Source: Mesorhizobium alhagi CCNWXJ12-2 (lineage in GTDB: Bacteria > Pseudomonadota > Alphaproteobacteria > Rhizobiales > Rhizobiaceae). From it: 56,020 nucleotides of DNA. Numbering within the stretch: position 1 is the stretch's first letter; each line of letters starts with the position of its first letter. Positions 16,487-25,095 of this stretch are shown piece by piece. The notes beneath the pieces are model-generated. The model searched no databases. It saw nothing but the letters and a program-made list of their open reading frames with translations, and was not told where the DNA came from. The stretch is taken from assembly GCF_000236565.1 (NCBI RefSeq), contig NZ_AHAM01000262.1, positions 1 to 56,020 on the forward strand, written 5' to 3'. The position numbers and the translations under genes are program-made.

Positions 16487-17833
16487 TCACTTCACGATCA
16501 TACCGGTGTTGCGCGACTTTCGAGCGGCCTTGCGCTTCCTGGCCGGCCTGTCGATCGGCGTTGCCAGATCGTGGCTCCTCACCGGCTCCACCAGATAGGG
16601 TGTGATCAGAACCACCAACTCCGTCTCTTCCTTGCGAAAGCGCTCGGACCGGAAAAGTGCGCCGAGCACCGGAACGTCCCCGGCTATCGGCACCTTGTCG
16701 AGGTCGCGGGAAAAGGTTTGCTGAAAAAGACCAGCGATCGCGAAGGTTTGCCCGCTGGCAACCTCGACGGTTGTATCGACCCTGCGCACAGTAAAGCTCG
16801 GCAAGTTGAAACCATCTACGGAAAACGAGGTCCCTGTAACCGAGGGAGTGCTGACCTCTGGCTTGACATGCAGGCCGATACGATTGTTGCCGATGATCGT
16901 GGGGGTGAAAGTCAGTGACACACCAAAGGGCTTATACTCGGCGGTGACCGTGTCCTCGCTTTGCGGGATCGGAATGGGTATTTCGCCACCGGCGAGAAAG
17001 CTCGCTGTCTGCCCGCTCGCCGCGGTGAGGTTGGGTTCGGCGAGAATTTTGAGGACCCCGTTCTTTTTCAACGCATCGATTACGACCTCGAAATTGAAGC
17101 CGGTGACTTGGGAAAGGCCAGCCTCGAAATTGCCCCCTGCGCTGTCCGGGAACGCGTTGTTCTGGAGCATGCCGAATTCGAAGCCGCTCGACCGGTAACC
17201 AATATTCCAGTCGATGCCATAGGATTGCAGCTCGCTGCGTGAAACCTCGGCGAAGCGAACCCGGATGTTGACCTGCTGCGAACCTTGAATTGTGGTGTCG
17301 TTCAGCGGCTCTTGATCCGGCGGCGAGAAGGTGCGGGCGACGTTGTCAACGTCGACAGCCTCATCCATGTCGACCGCCTCTCCCATGGCGACGATGCGGG
17401 TGCCGAAAATTGCCAGATCGGTTGTCGCGGTGGCGTTAAGCGCTCGGTTCGCTTCGTTGGCTGGAGCCGCATCCATCGTCACGCGGAGCAGCGCGGTCGC
17501 CTCGACCTGCTTGTCGCCGGTGACCGCGATGAGATTGGTGACGCCCGGCCTCAGGCCATACACATAGATGATGTCGCCGGCAACGACCTGCAGGTCGGCG
17601 ATTGTGGTGTCGGCAATCAGCACCGACTCGACCGGCGCGTTGAAACGCAGTAGGTGGCCCTGACCGACTGCTACATTGACCACGGACTTGGCCGGGAGAG
17701 CTTCTGTGCTCTCCTGGGCTGATACACGGGCCGCGACAAAGCATGCCATCAGGAAGACCAAAGTCATGGAAAGCCAGCGCATGCGGCGATCAATTGCCGG
17801 ACATGCGGCTGTGGTATTTCGAATGTCGATCAT
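16487..17833 (-). CDS. Tad/CpaC-type outer-membrane secretin
   Basis: 448 residues with a signal peptide (RWLSMTLVFLMACFVAARVS). The N-terminal half is the pilus-assembly secretin N domain (VAVGQGHLLRFNAPVESVLI; DIIYVYGLRPGVTNLIAVTG), then a BON-like/N1 stretch (QVNIRVRFAEVSRSELQSYG), then the secretin channel domain (ILAEPNLTAASGQTASFLAG; IPIAGDVPVLGALFRS-like end; ETELVVLITPYLVEPV). This wording is that of CpaC/RcpA of Tad pili rather than YscC/HrcC. ATG 17833 is preceded by GGGGG; an ATG 15 codons further upstream is less likely. It sits between sctV and the CpaD-like gene and is the only channel-forming secretin in the locus, so it probably serves the T3SS. Confidence 0.88.
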   Translation of the reverse strand: MIDIRNTTAACPAIDRRMRWLSMTLVFLMACFVAARVSAQESTEALPAKSVVNVAVGQGHLLRFNAPVESVLIADTTIADLQVVAGDIIYVYGLRPGVTNLIAVTGDKQVEATALLRVTMDAAPANEANRALNATATTDLAIFGTRIVAMGEAVDMDEAVDVDNVARTFSPPDQEPLNDTTIQGSQQVNIRVRFAEVSRSELQSYGIDWNIGYRSSGFEFGMLQNNAFPDSAGGNFEAGLSQVTGFNFEVVIDALKKNGVLKILAEPNLTAASGQTASFLAGGEIPIPIPQSEDTVTAEYKPFGVSLTFTPTIIGNNRIGLHVKPEVSTPSVTGTSFSVDGFNLPSFTVRRVDTTVEVASGQTFAIAGLFQQTFSRDLDKVPIAGDVPVLGALFRSERFRKEETELVVLITPYLVEPVRSHDLATPIDRPARKRKAARKSRNTGMIVK

Positions 17834-17892
17834 CAGTCCCCCTCGGCAGGTAGTATTTTCGGCCATGCGCGATTTCACGGATCACGGCATGT

Positions 17893-20055
17893 TCATGTCC
17901 CCTGGCCGGCATCCGCCATTGCCGGTAACGGCCGCGGTCCCCGAAAATTCCCGGTAGCCTCCTGCGTCCCTCCAATCATCGCGAGCGGCTGCACGTTGAA
18001 TTCCGGGGCAAGCTCCTGATAGGCCAAAACGGGAAAGAGAATGCCGTTGTGCGCCAACAGACTGCGGACATGGCGGCGAACGTCACCGGATGCGAGTACG
18101 ACGGGCAGGGCGCCGGCTTCAGTCCTGGCCTGCGCTTTCTGGAGATGAGCCACCAGTGCCTGGATCTGACTGCCCGTCGGATTGAAATGCGTGCCGGAAG
18201 GCGACGACTGAATAGAATTTCGGATGGCGTCCTCGGCCGGCCTCTGCAGCACATAGGCCGGGATGACATTGTCCTGGTTTGCTGCCCGGAAGCTGATCTG
18301 GCGCCTGAGTGCTGTTCGCACCTGCTCCGTCAGCAGCACGACATCCTGCTCACGCTGGCCTGAATCGGCAATTGCCTCGAGAATGAGACGAATGTTGCGC
18401 ACCGGGACATTCTCGGACACCAGCCGGCGCAGTACGTCGGCGATCTTGTGCAGCGGCAACGTTTCCTGCGCCTGGCGGACCAGATCGCTATATTCAGCCT
18501 CTGCCTCGGTCAGCAGCTTGCGGGTTTCCTGGATGCCCACGAAATGGCTGGCATATTGGCGCAGTGCGTAGGCGAGCCAGCGACCGATGATGTCGAGCGG
18601 CGGCAGGACTTCGATATCGGCACGCGTGAGGTGTGCTGCGTCCGCTGCATCGACCCACAACGACTTCCTCGCTCCAGCAACACCCGGTCCCTCATCGACA
18701 CTCACATCCGCGAGATCGACATGTTCGGGAGCTTCATCGACAAACAGCTTTCCCGCAGGGATTTCCGCTTCAAGGATCGGCGCCCCTTCAAGGTCGATGC
18801 GAAGGCGGCGCGCGGGCATGGCATCGTCGACGATTCGTTCGGCTGCCGGTATCTCGATGCCCAGATCGGTGAATATCTCGCGTCTGACATTGCCGACGCG
18901 GCGCTCGAGATCGGTATCGGGCGCATCGTTCGCAAGGCTTGGGCCCAGTCGTATCGCCAGGGGCGACGAAGAAACCAAGGCGATCGCAGCTTCCTGCGGA
19001 TTCGCCTCCGCTCGCTGCAGCGCCACAGGCTTGCTGCCCGTTTCCCCAATCCGCTGCTCGGGCGACGCTTCGAACAGGCTGCTGCGGCCGCGGGCAAGGT
19101 AGGCCGCGGCGGCGCAGGACAGGGCAAGTCCTGCAAAGATGATGGTGGGGAAACCGGGCACGAAGCCGAGCGCGAGCATGATAACCGCGGCGAGACCGAG
19201 GGCCCGCGCATTACCTGTCAGTTGCGACACAACCTGGCTGCCGAGCCCCCCTTCGCCCTCGTCACCGGATACCCGTGTCACCATCACGCCCGCCGAGACT
19301 GCGACAAGCAGAGCGGGAATCTGCGCGACCAGCCCATCGCCAATCGAGAGCAACGTATAGATGCCGGCAGCCTCACTCGCGCTCATTCCGTGCTGCATCA
19401 TGCCGACGGCGAAGCCGCCGACGAGATTGACGAGAATGATGATGATGCCGGCCATCACGTCGCCCTTGACGAACTTCATGGCGCCGTCCATCGCGCCGTA
19501 GAGTTGGCTCTCGCGCTCGAGTTGCTGCCGAAGGTGGTGCGCCTGGGCGCGGTCTATGTCGCCGTTGCGCAATTCGGCATCGATGCTCATCTGCTTGCCC
19601 GGCAGCGCGTCCAGCGTGAAGCGCGCGGCCACCTCGGCGACGCGCTCGGAACCTTTGGCAATGACAATGAACTGCGCGATGGTGATGATCAGGAACACGA
19701 TCAGGCCGACGACTATCGAACCACCGACAACGAATTCGCCGAACGTCGTGACGATCTCGCCCGCATCGGCCTGCAGCAGGATGAGCCGGGTGGTGGTGAT
19801 GGTGATGGCCAATCTGAAAATCGTCGCGACCAGGATCACCGAAGGCATCGCCGAGAATTGCAACGGACGCTCTGCGTAGAGCGCCACGATCAGGATCAGC
19901 ATGCTGAAGGCGATGTTGGTGGTGATCAGGATGTCGACCAGAAAGGTTGGCAGCGGAATGAGCATCATCGCGACGGCGACGAGCATCAGCACAGCGACTA
20001 CGAGATCGCCGCGTCCGGATACCTTGACGAGAAAAGGCAGCAAACGCTCAAGCAT
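17893..20055 (-). CDS. sctV: SctV (YscV/FlhA-family export gate)
   Basis: 720 residues. Residues 1-330 hold about eight transmembrane helices with hallmark wording (PLPTFLVDILITTNIAFSML; SAMPSVILVATIFRLAITIT) and the FHIPEP region RVAEVAARFTLDALPGKQMS followed by IDAELRNGDIDR. The C-terminal cytoplasmic part carries the SctV ring domains (IRLILEAIADSGQREQDVVL). SctV forms the nonameric export gate under the ring. Its ATG overlaps the sctY stop by eight bases, indicating coupling; 59 bases separate its stop from the secretin start. Confidence 0.97.
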   Translation of the reverse strand: MLERLLPFLVKVSGRGDLVVAVLMLVAVAMMLIPLPTFLVDILITTNIAFSMLILIVALYAERPLQFSAMPSVILVATIFRLAITITTTRLILLQADAGEIVTTFGEFVVGGSIVVGLIVFLIITIAQFIVIAKGSERVAEVAARFTLDALPGKQMSIDAELRNGDIDRAQAHHLRQQLERESQLYGAMDGAMKFVKGDVMAGIIIILVNLVGGFAVGMMQHGMSASEAAGIYTLLSIGDGLVAQIPALLVAVSAGVMVTRVSGDEGEGGLGSQVVSQLTGNARALGLAAVIMLALGFVPGFPTIIFAGLALSCAAAAYLARGRSSLFEASPEQRIGETGSKPVALQRAEANPQEAAIALVSSSPLAIRLGPSLANDAPDTDLERRVGNVRREIFTDLGIEIPAAERIVDDAMPARRLRIDLEGAPILEAEIPAGKLFVDEAPEHVDLADVSVDEGPGVAGARKSLWVDAADAAHLTRADIEVLPPLDIIGRWLAYALRQYASHFVGIQETRKLLTEAEAEYSDLVRQAQETLPLHKIADVLRRLVSENVPVRNIRLILEAIADSGQREQDVVLLTEQVRTALRRQISFRAANQDNVIPAYVLQRPAEDAIRNSIQSSPSGTHFNPTGSQIQALVAHLQKAQARTEAGALPVVLASGDVRRHVRSLLAHNGILFPVLAYQELAPEFNVQPLAMIGGTQEATGNFRGPRPLPAMADAGQGT

Positions 20056-20383
20056 GGCTGTCCAGCATCTGGTGGTTGTCGAGGAACCGACGGAAGGACT
20101 GCCGCGCCTCGCCAGGGCAGCCGGCCGCCAGCAACGCGCGACTTTTCAGCAGCGTAAGCCCTGGGTGATCTGCACCATCGATCGTCTCGAGCTTTCCGAT
20201 CGCGGCGAGCGCCTTTTCCGGCTCGCCGTCGAGAATGAGCAGATGCGCGAGCGTGCGCAGCACACCAGCGTCGTCCGGCGCCAATTGCGCGGCAATAAGC
20301 AGATACGCAGCGCCACGCTTGGCCTGACCGTGACAGCCGTAGAGATATCCCAGCATATGCATCAATTGGACGGTGTCGCGCAC
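20048..20383 (-). CDS. sctY: SctY (YscY-like TPR chaperone)
   Basis: 111 residues, all helical, with TPR-like units (LGYLYGCHGQAKRGAAYLLI; ALLAAGCPGEARQSFRRFLD). Size and position match YscY, the TPR partner of YscX. It starts at a GTG five bases after the sctX stop and overlaps sctV by eight bases. The sctX-sctY-sctV order is the same as yscX-yscY-lcrD in Yersinia, which supports the call more than similarity alone. It probably escorts SctX to SctV. Confidence 0.75.
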   Translation of the reverse strand: MRDTVQLMHMLGYLYGCHGQAKRGAAYLLIAAQLAPDDAGVLRTLAHLLILDGEPEKALAAIGKLETIDGADHPGLTLLKSRALLAAGCPGEARQSFRRFLDNHQMLDSHA

Positions 20384-20388
20384 GCCGT

Positions 20389-20811
20389 TCAGATGTCGGT
20401 CCCTCCGTGCAGCTTCTTAAGTATTTCGAGATGCCGGTCGATCTCGTCGCGCATGAGCGCATCCGCCATCGAACGCAGTTGTTCGCCGCCTTCGAGGCGC
20501 GGAAGCAATTCGCTGATACAATTCTCCAGAATAGAGGCGGCGCGCCGCAGGATGGCCGGATCGGGGACGCGCGGGCGCACATACTGCACCAACACATCAT
20601 TGATCGGAGTGCCGGACGGACCGGCTTCGAACAAGAGAGCGCCGCTCTCGATGCCTGGGGCTTCTCCCGATCCGTTGGCATTGTTCGTCTTTTGCTCGAC
20701 TGGGTTGAGCCGCCGGCGCTCGACCTGTTGGCCACGATTGGCTCGTGCATGCGGTGAAACCGCATCCACATTGGAGACGTCGAATCGTGAACCTTCGATG
20801 CGACGGCTCAT
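20389..20811 (-). CDS. sctX: SctX (YscX-like)
   Basis: 140 residues. The start MSRRIEGSRFDVSNVDAVS parallels the YscX start MSRIITAPHIGIEKLSAIS in spacing and character. A poorly conserved middle follows, and then a helical C-terminus (ILRRAASILENCISELLPRL; HLEILKKLHGG) comparable to the YscX end LLQIILNLLHKV. YscX is an early secreted export component that needs YscY and SctV. The start codon overlaps the sctD stop as ATGA. Identification relies on gene order plus these ends. Confidence 0.68.
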   Translation of the reverse strand: MSRRIEGSRFDVSNVDAVSPHARANRGQQVERRRLNPVEQKTNNANGSGEAPGIESGALLFEAGPSGTPINDVLVQYVRPRVPDPAILRRAASILENCISELLPRLEGGEQLRSMADALMRDEIDRHLEILKKLHGGTDI

Positions 20812-21761
20812 GGGTACTTCAGGGAAATGGTCGCCCCGTCCTTGCCAAGGATCAGCGCGTCCTCGCCGATCCGCTTGACCGACCAGCCGTTTTCGATGAA
20901 CGCGCCTTCATGATAGCGAGCACCGTCGGCCGTGATGACGTAAGGCCGGTTGCCGTACCAAATAGCCTGAAGCGCCAGTCGCGGCGCGGCTTCGGCGCCG
21001 GCGACAGCCACAGTCGACGCCAGCATGAATTTCGCACCATATGTCTGATCGAACCAGGCCTGCAGGTTTGCCCATGCCTGGCTCCGATCTTTTGGCACCG
21101 TTCCGGACACACTGATACGGCCGTCATCGACGTCGATATCCAGCGGCCCGATGCCGGCCTCCTCGATCTTACGCGTCAGGTCTCGCGTCGCCAGGGCGAC
21201 GGACGAATCGGACCCGTGGGCAGCCGATGCTTCAGCGCCGGTTGCCGGAAGGGCGGCTGCCAATACCTTCGGAACATGTTTGGTATCGGCCATGGATAGC
21301 TGGTTGGCCACCACGGATAGGATGAAGACGCCGACGAGGCCAATGAGACTGAGGGCCAATGAGCGCGAAAGAAACGAACGCTCCGCGCCTTGCCGCTGAG
21401 GTCCTATCCGCACCATCGCGCCGCCAATGCGCGCATTGAGCGGCAGCCGGCATTTTTGGCCGTGGCCCTGCGGCACCACGCTCGTTTCAAGCAGCACATC
21501 GCCGCCAAAGGCTTCAATCTCGACCGAGGAGCCACTGAGGCGCAGCCGCGCATGATTTTGCGCTACGCCTTCGTCCCTCAGCACAATGTCGGATTCGACA
21601 CTCGATCCGATCGAATGGAACTCGCCGTCAAGTGCAAGCTGCGCGCCGGCGTGAAGTCCGTCGGTGACCTCGAGCAAGATGATGGGGGTCGCGACAGGCG
21701 CAAATGCTGCCAGCGCCGTGCTCACCGCATTGCGCGTTCCGAGGCCCGGTTCGCCGCCCAT
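20808..21761 (-). CDS. sctD: SctD (YscD inner-membrane ring protein)
   Basis: 317 residues. An N-terminal forkhead-associated-like cytoplasmic domain (FHSIGSSVESDIVLRDEGV, then NHARLRL) is followed by one transmembrane helix near residue 140 (SLALSLIGLVGVFILSVVAN) and a periplasmic part with a BON-like ring-building unit (IGPLDIDVDDGRISVSGTVP). This is the SctD plan, though shorter than YscD (~420 aa), so probably fewer periplasmic ring modules. GGAGG lies five bases before the ATG. Downstream overlap with sctX is four bases. Confidence 0.87.
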   Translation of the reverse strand: MGGEPGLGTRNAVSTALAAFAPVATPIILLEVTDGLHAGAQLALDGEFHSIGSSVESDIVLRDEGVAQNHARLRLSGSSVEIEAFGGDVLLETSVVPQGHGQKCRLPLNARIGGAMVRIGPQRQGAERSFLSRSLALSLIGLVGVFILSVVANQLSMADTKHVPKVLAAALPATGAEASAAHGSDSSVALATRDLTRKIEEAGIGPLDIDVDDGRISVSGTVPKDRSQAWANLQAWFDQTYGAKFMLASTVAVAGAEAAPRLALQAIWYGNRPYVITADGARYHEGAFIENGWSVKRIGEDALILGKDGATISLKYP

Positions 21762-21800
21762 CTTCGCCTCCTAAGCAAATGCACAAGCCATTTCGAGAGA

Positions 21801-21858
21801 GTGCGCGACAGCTATCGCGCACCCGGATCGTCTGCGTCGCCCGAAATTTCGGCGACGC
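21801..21858 (-). terminator. Two strong hairpins between the 57-aa gene and sctD
   Basis: GTGCGCGA/TCGCGCAC (21801-21822, 8-bp stem, 6-base loop) and GCGTCGCC/GGCGACGC (21834-21858, 8-bp stem with an inner self-complementary stretch). No T-run follows, so these may be stabilising or attenuating structures rather than full terminators. They sit directly after the stop of the 57-aa gene on the transcript. Confidence 0.55.
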
Positions 21859-21876
21859 GACTTGTCACGATGACCG

Positions 21877-22050
21877 TTAGGACTTCTGGGCGGCGCTACC
21901 CATGTCCTTGGACGTGCCCATCTGGAAGTCATGCTCCATCTTGTGGGTGTCCTTCTTCACCTCGAGCGCGAACATACGTTCCTGCTGCGCAATCATTTTG
22001 TCGAGCATCGCTTCGGGGTTGCTGCCGCCTATGGAAGGGACCGTCGTCAT
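21877..22050 (-). CDS. 57-aa charged helical protein, candidate T3SS needle-class subunit
   Basis: Begins MTTVPSIGGSNPEAMLDKMI and ends KDMGSAAQKS. GAGGAG lies seven bases before the ATG, a strong site. The protein is one predicted amphipathic helix with no signal peptide or membrane segment. It lies between sctT and sctD, and two strong hairpins follow it, as is common after genes whose product is needed in excess. No other SctF needle candidate is visible in the locus. The sequence is shorter than usual needles (~80 aa) and I cannot match it to a family; a small co-chaperone of the YscE type is the alternative. Confidence 0.6.
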   Translation of the reverse strand: MTTVPSIGGSNPEAMLDKMIAQQERMFALEVKKDTHKMEHDFQMGTSKDMGSAAQKS

Positions 22051-22194
22051 GATTGGACTCCTCGCTGGGATTAAGTCGTATCAATGCAGATCGCCGACGC
22101 TCCGTTCGACGCCTACGCGCAAACCTTACGGAAGAGTTACGGCGGGACGAAATCCATTTGGTTTGTGGCGTCACGCCGAGACGGCCGAAGCCCT

Positions 22195-23019
22195 TCAGCG
22201 GACCTCGCCGGGCCGGCAGTTCGGGCACGAAAGGCTCTCAAGCAGCCCGCTCGCGTCGCGCAGGAACGACATTTCCTGGCCCATGTAGCTGATGAGGAAA
22301 GCCGCATAGATGACGAGCAGCAGGCTGAAGACCAGTGTCTTGACCACCAACGACATGGCGAAGACATTCATGTGGGGGGCGGCTTTCGCCACGAAGCCGA
22401 GCAGCACGTCCGACAGCAAAAGACCGACGACGATCGGGAAACTCAGGACGAGCGCCATGGTGAGGACGCGCGTCAGCAAATCGAGAAAGACATCCGCCGA
22501 TTCGGCGCTGAAGACCGGCAACAGGCTTTCGATGGGCCACAGCCTGTAGCTGTCGAACACCGTCGTCAGCATAAATTCAAGACCGCCTGCGGCGAGGAAC
22601 AGCGCGATCAGGGTGATGGCAAAGAGAGTACCGGTGGGGCTTGTCTCATGCGTCATCATCGGGTCGATCAGCGACCCCATGGTCGAGCCGCGCTGGAGGT
22701 CGACAATGTCGCCGGCCGCCTCGGCCGCCCAGAACGGCACGCCGAGTACAAGGCCCAGTGCGGCGCCGACGAGCATCTCCTTCAGGCCGAGGATGACGAA
22801 AGTGGCCACAGTGAAATCGACGCCGCGCAGCGCCTCCGTCAACGCCGGATAGAGTGGAATCGCGAAAGCAATGGCGACGCCGTTTCGCAACAGGCCGGTC
22901 AGCCGCAGGCGGGAAAACAGCGGCAGGACGATGATGAAGCCCAGCATGCGCGCAACGACGAAGCCCGCCGCCAGAATGTAGAACTCGGCCTCCTGGAGCC
23001 AGCCCAGAAACGATTCCAT
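22195..23019 (-). CDS. sctT: SctT (YscT/FliR-family export apparatus)
   Basis: 274 residues with six or more hydrophobic helices and family wording: LAAGFVVARMLGFIIVLPLF, GVPFWAAEAAGDIVDLQRGS, then MGSLIDPMMTHETSPTGTLF. The G-x-x-x-D-x-x-R-G pattern is characteristic of SctT/FliR. SctR5-SctS4-SctT1 form the entry portal. It starts four bases after the sctS stop. The C-terminal tail (CPNCRPGEVR) carries a C-x-x-C of unknown meaning. Confidence 0.95.
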   Translation of the reverse strand: MESFLGWLQEAEFYILAAGFVVARMLGFIIVLPLFSRLRLTGLLRNGVAIAFAIPLYPALTEALRGVDFTVATFVILGLKEMLVGAALGLVLGVPFWAAEAAGDIVDLQRGSTMGSLIDPMMTHETSPTGTLFAITLIALFLAAGGLEFMLTTVFDSYRLWPIESLLPVFSAESADVFLDLLTRVLTMALVLSFPIVVGLLLSDVLLGFVAKAAPHMNVFAMSLVVKTLVFSLLLVIYAAFLISYMGQEMSFLRDASGLLESLSCPNCRPGEVR

Positions 23020-23023
23020 GTCA

Positions 23024-23293
23024 CTAGCGCGTCGCAGTTGGAAATTCGTCGAAAATCGCGGTCGCCTGTTCCGCGATCTGATGGGCCATAAAGGGCCCGG
23101 TGATCAGGATGACCACCAGCACGACGACGAGCTTGATCGTCTGCGGCAGCGACTGATCCTGTATCTGGGTCAAGGCCTGGATCAGGCCGATCAACAGGCC
23201 GGTGACCAGCGAGACGATGATCGCCGGCGCCGACATGAGCAGCATGATCATGAACGCTTCCTGGACCCTCGCAAGTATGATGTCGCTGTTCAT
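23024..23293 (-). CDS. sctS: SctS (YscS/FliQ-family export apparatus)
   Basis: 89 residues, two transmembrane helices: MIMLLMSAPAIIVSLVTGLL and TIKLVVVLVVILITGPFMAH, separated by the conserved loop QALTQIQDQSLPQTIK. Length and wording are typical of FliQ/SctS. It follows sctR by 27 bases. Confidence 0.96.
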   Translation of the reverse strand: MNSDIILARVQEAFMIMLLMSAPAIIVSLVTGLLIGLIQALTQIQDQSLPQTIKLVVVLVVILITGPFMAHQIAEQATAIFDEFPTATR

Positions 23294-23320
23294 TGTCTTG
23301 ATGTCCCGGGCGGCAAGAGG

Positions 23321-23971
23321 TCAGGCATAGCTGAGGATCAGCCCGTGCATCAGCCGCGACCATCCGTCGATGGCGACGAACAGAAGCAGCTTCAACGGAA
23401 TGGAGATCAGCACCGGCGACACCATGATCATGCCAAGCGTCATCAGCACATTGGCGACGACAATGTCGATGATCAGGAAGGGCAGGTACAAAAGGAAGCC
23501 GATCTCGAAGGCGCGGGTCAGTTCCGATGCAACGAAGGCCGGGATGAGGATGGAAAGATCGTCGTCGCGCACATTTTTGCGCGCTTCCTCGGGCCAAAGC
23601 CTGCCTGTGCCTTCAAGAAAGAATTTGCGCTCATTCGGCTCGGTGAAGCGTATGAGATGAACCTTCAGCGGTTCCTTGATCAACTCGGCGGCAGCTCTAA
23701 CGTCATCGACAGTCTCGAATTTCGTCTGGCCCTGCAGCCGATTCGACATTTCGCTCAGAAGCGGCGTGGTGATGTAGCTCGTCAGCACCAGCGCGATGCC
23801 ATAGAGCACCAAATTCGGCGGCATCTGCTGGACGCCCAGCGCGTTCCTTATCAGGAAGAGCACGACCGAGATTTTCAGGAATCCCGTCATCGTCACCACG
23901 GCGAGCGGCACCAACCCAACGGTGCCGATGGCAATCAACAGGACCAGAAGGCTGGGCGCCCCTTCAATCAT
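23321..23971 (-). CDS. sctR: SctR (YscR/FliP-family export apparatus)
   Basis: 216 residues. Conserved features: TGFLKISVVLFLIRNALGVQ, QMPPNLVLYGIALVLT, LIPAFVASELTRAFEIGFLL, and DIVVANVLMTLGMIMVSPVL. These match SctR almost throughout. The ATG overlaps the sctQ stop (ATGA). Confidence 0.97.
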   Translation of the reverse strand: MIEGAPSLLVLLIAIGTVGLVPLAVVTMTGFLKISVVLFLIRNALGVQQMPPNLVLYGIALVLTSYITTPLLSEMSNRLQGQTKFETVDDVRAAAELIKEPLKVHLIRFTEPNERKFFLEGTGRLWPEEARKNVRDDDLSILIPAFVASELTRAFEIGFLLYLPFLIIDIVVANVLMTLGMIMVSPVLISIPLKLLLFVAIDGWSRLMHGLILSYA

Positions 23972-25095
23972 TTTGCGAAAATGCGCCTGACGCGAATGCC
24001 GAGGCCTTCGCCAATCCTGACGATTTCACCTTGTCCGATGCGCTTGCCGCCGGAAATGATGTCGATATTGTCCGCCGCAGCGTCGGGGAGCGGAAGAACA
24101 GCGCCGGGGGCGAGTTTCCTGACCTGTTCGACGGACAGTGTCGCGCGGCCTGCTTCGAAGACCAGTGTCACCGACAGGTCGCTTACGTCAAGGTCTTCAG
24201 GTTGCTCGCCGATAGATCGCATCCGGCCTGAACTCATCATCCACTCCCATCTTGAACCCGTGACCCTCCGCAGGCGGTCGAGTAACCGCACGCCGGACCC
24301 TGCAAATTCGACCGGCGCTGCGAGCACGCCGCCCAACTCGACCATTGCCGATACCGACTCGCCAGGAGTGTCGTCGATCACCACGACATCGCCGGCGGCG
24401 AGGTCTTCGAGTTCCGCCAGTGTGATCCGGACCGCGCCGCGGCAAATGCTGAGAGTCACGAGCGGATCGACTGCTTCCGCTGTCAGTCCCGGCGCGGTGG
24501 CATCCAGCAGACGGGAAAGATCGATCGCTAAATCCTCGTCTTCGAAGTGAAGGAGGCCCATCGAGGCGCCATCACCATGATGCAGCGCCAGCCGAAAACG
24601 CGCTGCGTCTGCCGCCGAGTTCTGCTCGAATGCGACAGTTCTCAGTTCAACGGGACGGCCGAAACGGTGCTCGAAATCAGTCAGTTCCTGGGCGATCAGT
24701 GCTTCCACCAACAGCGCGGCATGCGCCGGATTGAGCTGGTCCAGATCGGCCACTAGGTTCTGGCGGGCAAGCATACCCATCAGGAGACTCCGATCCACAT
24801 GCAGCGAGGCTTCGGCGTCGCCAAATGCGACCGTGATCGCCGTATCCCAAGCCTGCGCTTCGTCTAGGCGCCATTTGGCGGTGGCCGTTGCCGCCATTCC
24901 GCCAAATTCAAACCGGACCGCTGGCCGGGCCCGATAGAATGCGTTCAGAGCTTCCAGATCGTCCGGCGAAATCTTTTCGAGTTCCAGCGGCTCCCATTTG
25001 GATGCGGTCCGCGAAGACCTTGTCGGCTGGCGATGCGTCGACTTCCGGCTGCGTGGCTGCGCGTCGGTCGGGGGAGAGGATGCGGATTTCAGCAT
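23968..25095 (-). CDS. sctQ: SctQ (YscQ, cytoplasmic sorting platform)
   Basis: 375 residues. The last ~80 form a SpoA/FliN domain (DLSVTLVFEAGRATLSVEQV; DNIDIISGGKRIGQGEIVRI; GIRVRRIF), and a second SpoA-like segment precedes it (LEDLAAGDVVVIDDTPGES). SctQ with SctK and SctL makes the sorting platform pods. Starts seven bases inside the sctO tail. Confidence 0.9.
   Translation of the reverse strand: MLKSASSPPTDAQPRSRKSTHRQPTRSSRTASKWEPLELEKISPDDLEALNAFYRARPAVRFEFGGMAATATAKWRLDEAQAWDTAITVAFGDAEASLHVDRSLLMGMLARQNLVADLDQLNPAHAALLVEALIAQELTDFEHRFGRPVELRTVAFEQNSAADAARFRLALHHGDGASMGLLHFEDEDLAIDLSRLLDATAPGLTAEAVDPLVTLSICRGAVRITLAELEDLAAGDVVVIDDTPGESVSAMVELGGVLAAPVEFAGSGVRLLDRLRRVTGSRWEWMMSSGRMRSIGEQPEDLDVSDLSVTLVFEAGRATLSVEQVRKLAPGAVLPLPDAAADNIDIISGGKRIGQGEIVRIGEGLGIRVRRIFAK

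Noticed and set aside
14918-16918. Long rightward open frame of over 600 codons opposite sctU and the secretin
   Set aside because: It is the antisense of well-supported genes; composition rich in His/Arg/Asp is typical of a shadow frame in G+C-rich DNA.
18448-20157. Long rightward open frame opposite sctV
   Set aside because: Antisense shadow of sctV with low-complexity Asp/His/Gln runs and no recognisable domain.
22084-24550. Two long rightward frames opposite sctT, sctS, sctR and sctQ
   Set aside because: Antisense of unmistakable export-apparatus genes; Gln/Asp-rich shadow translations.
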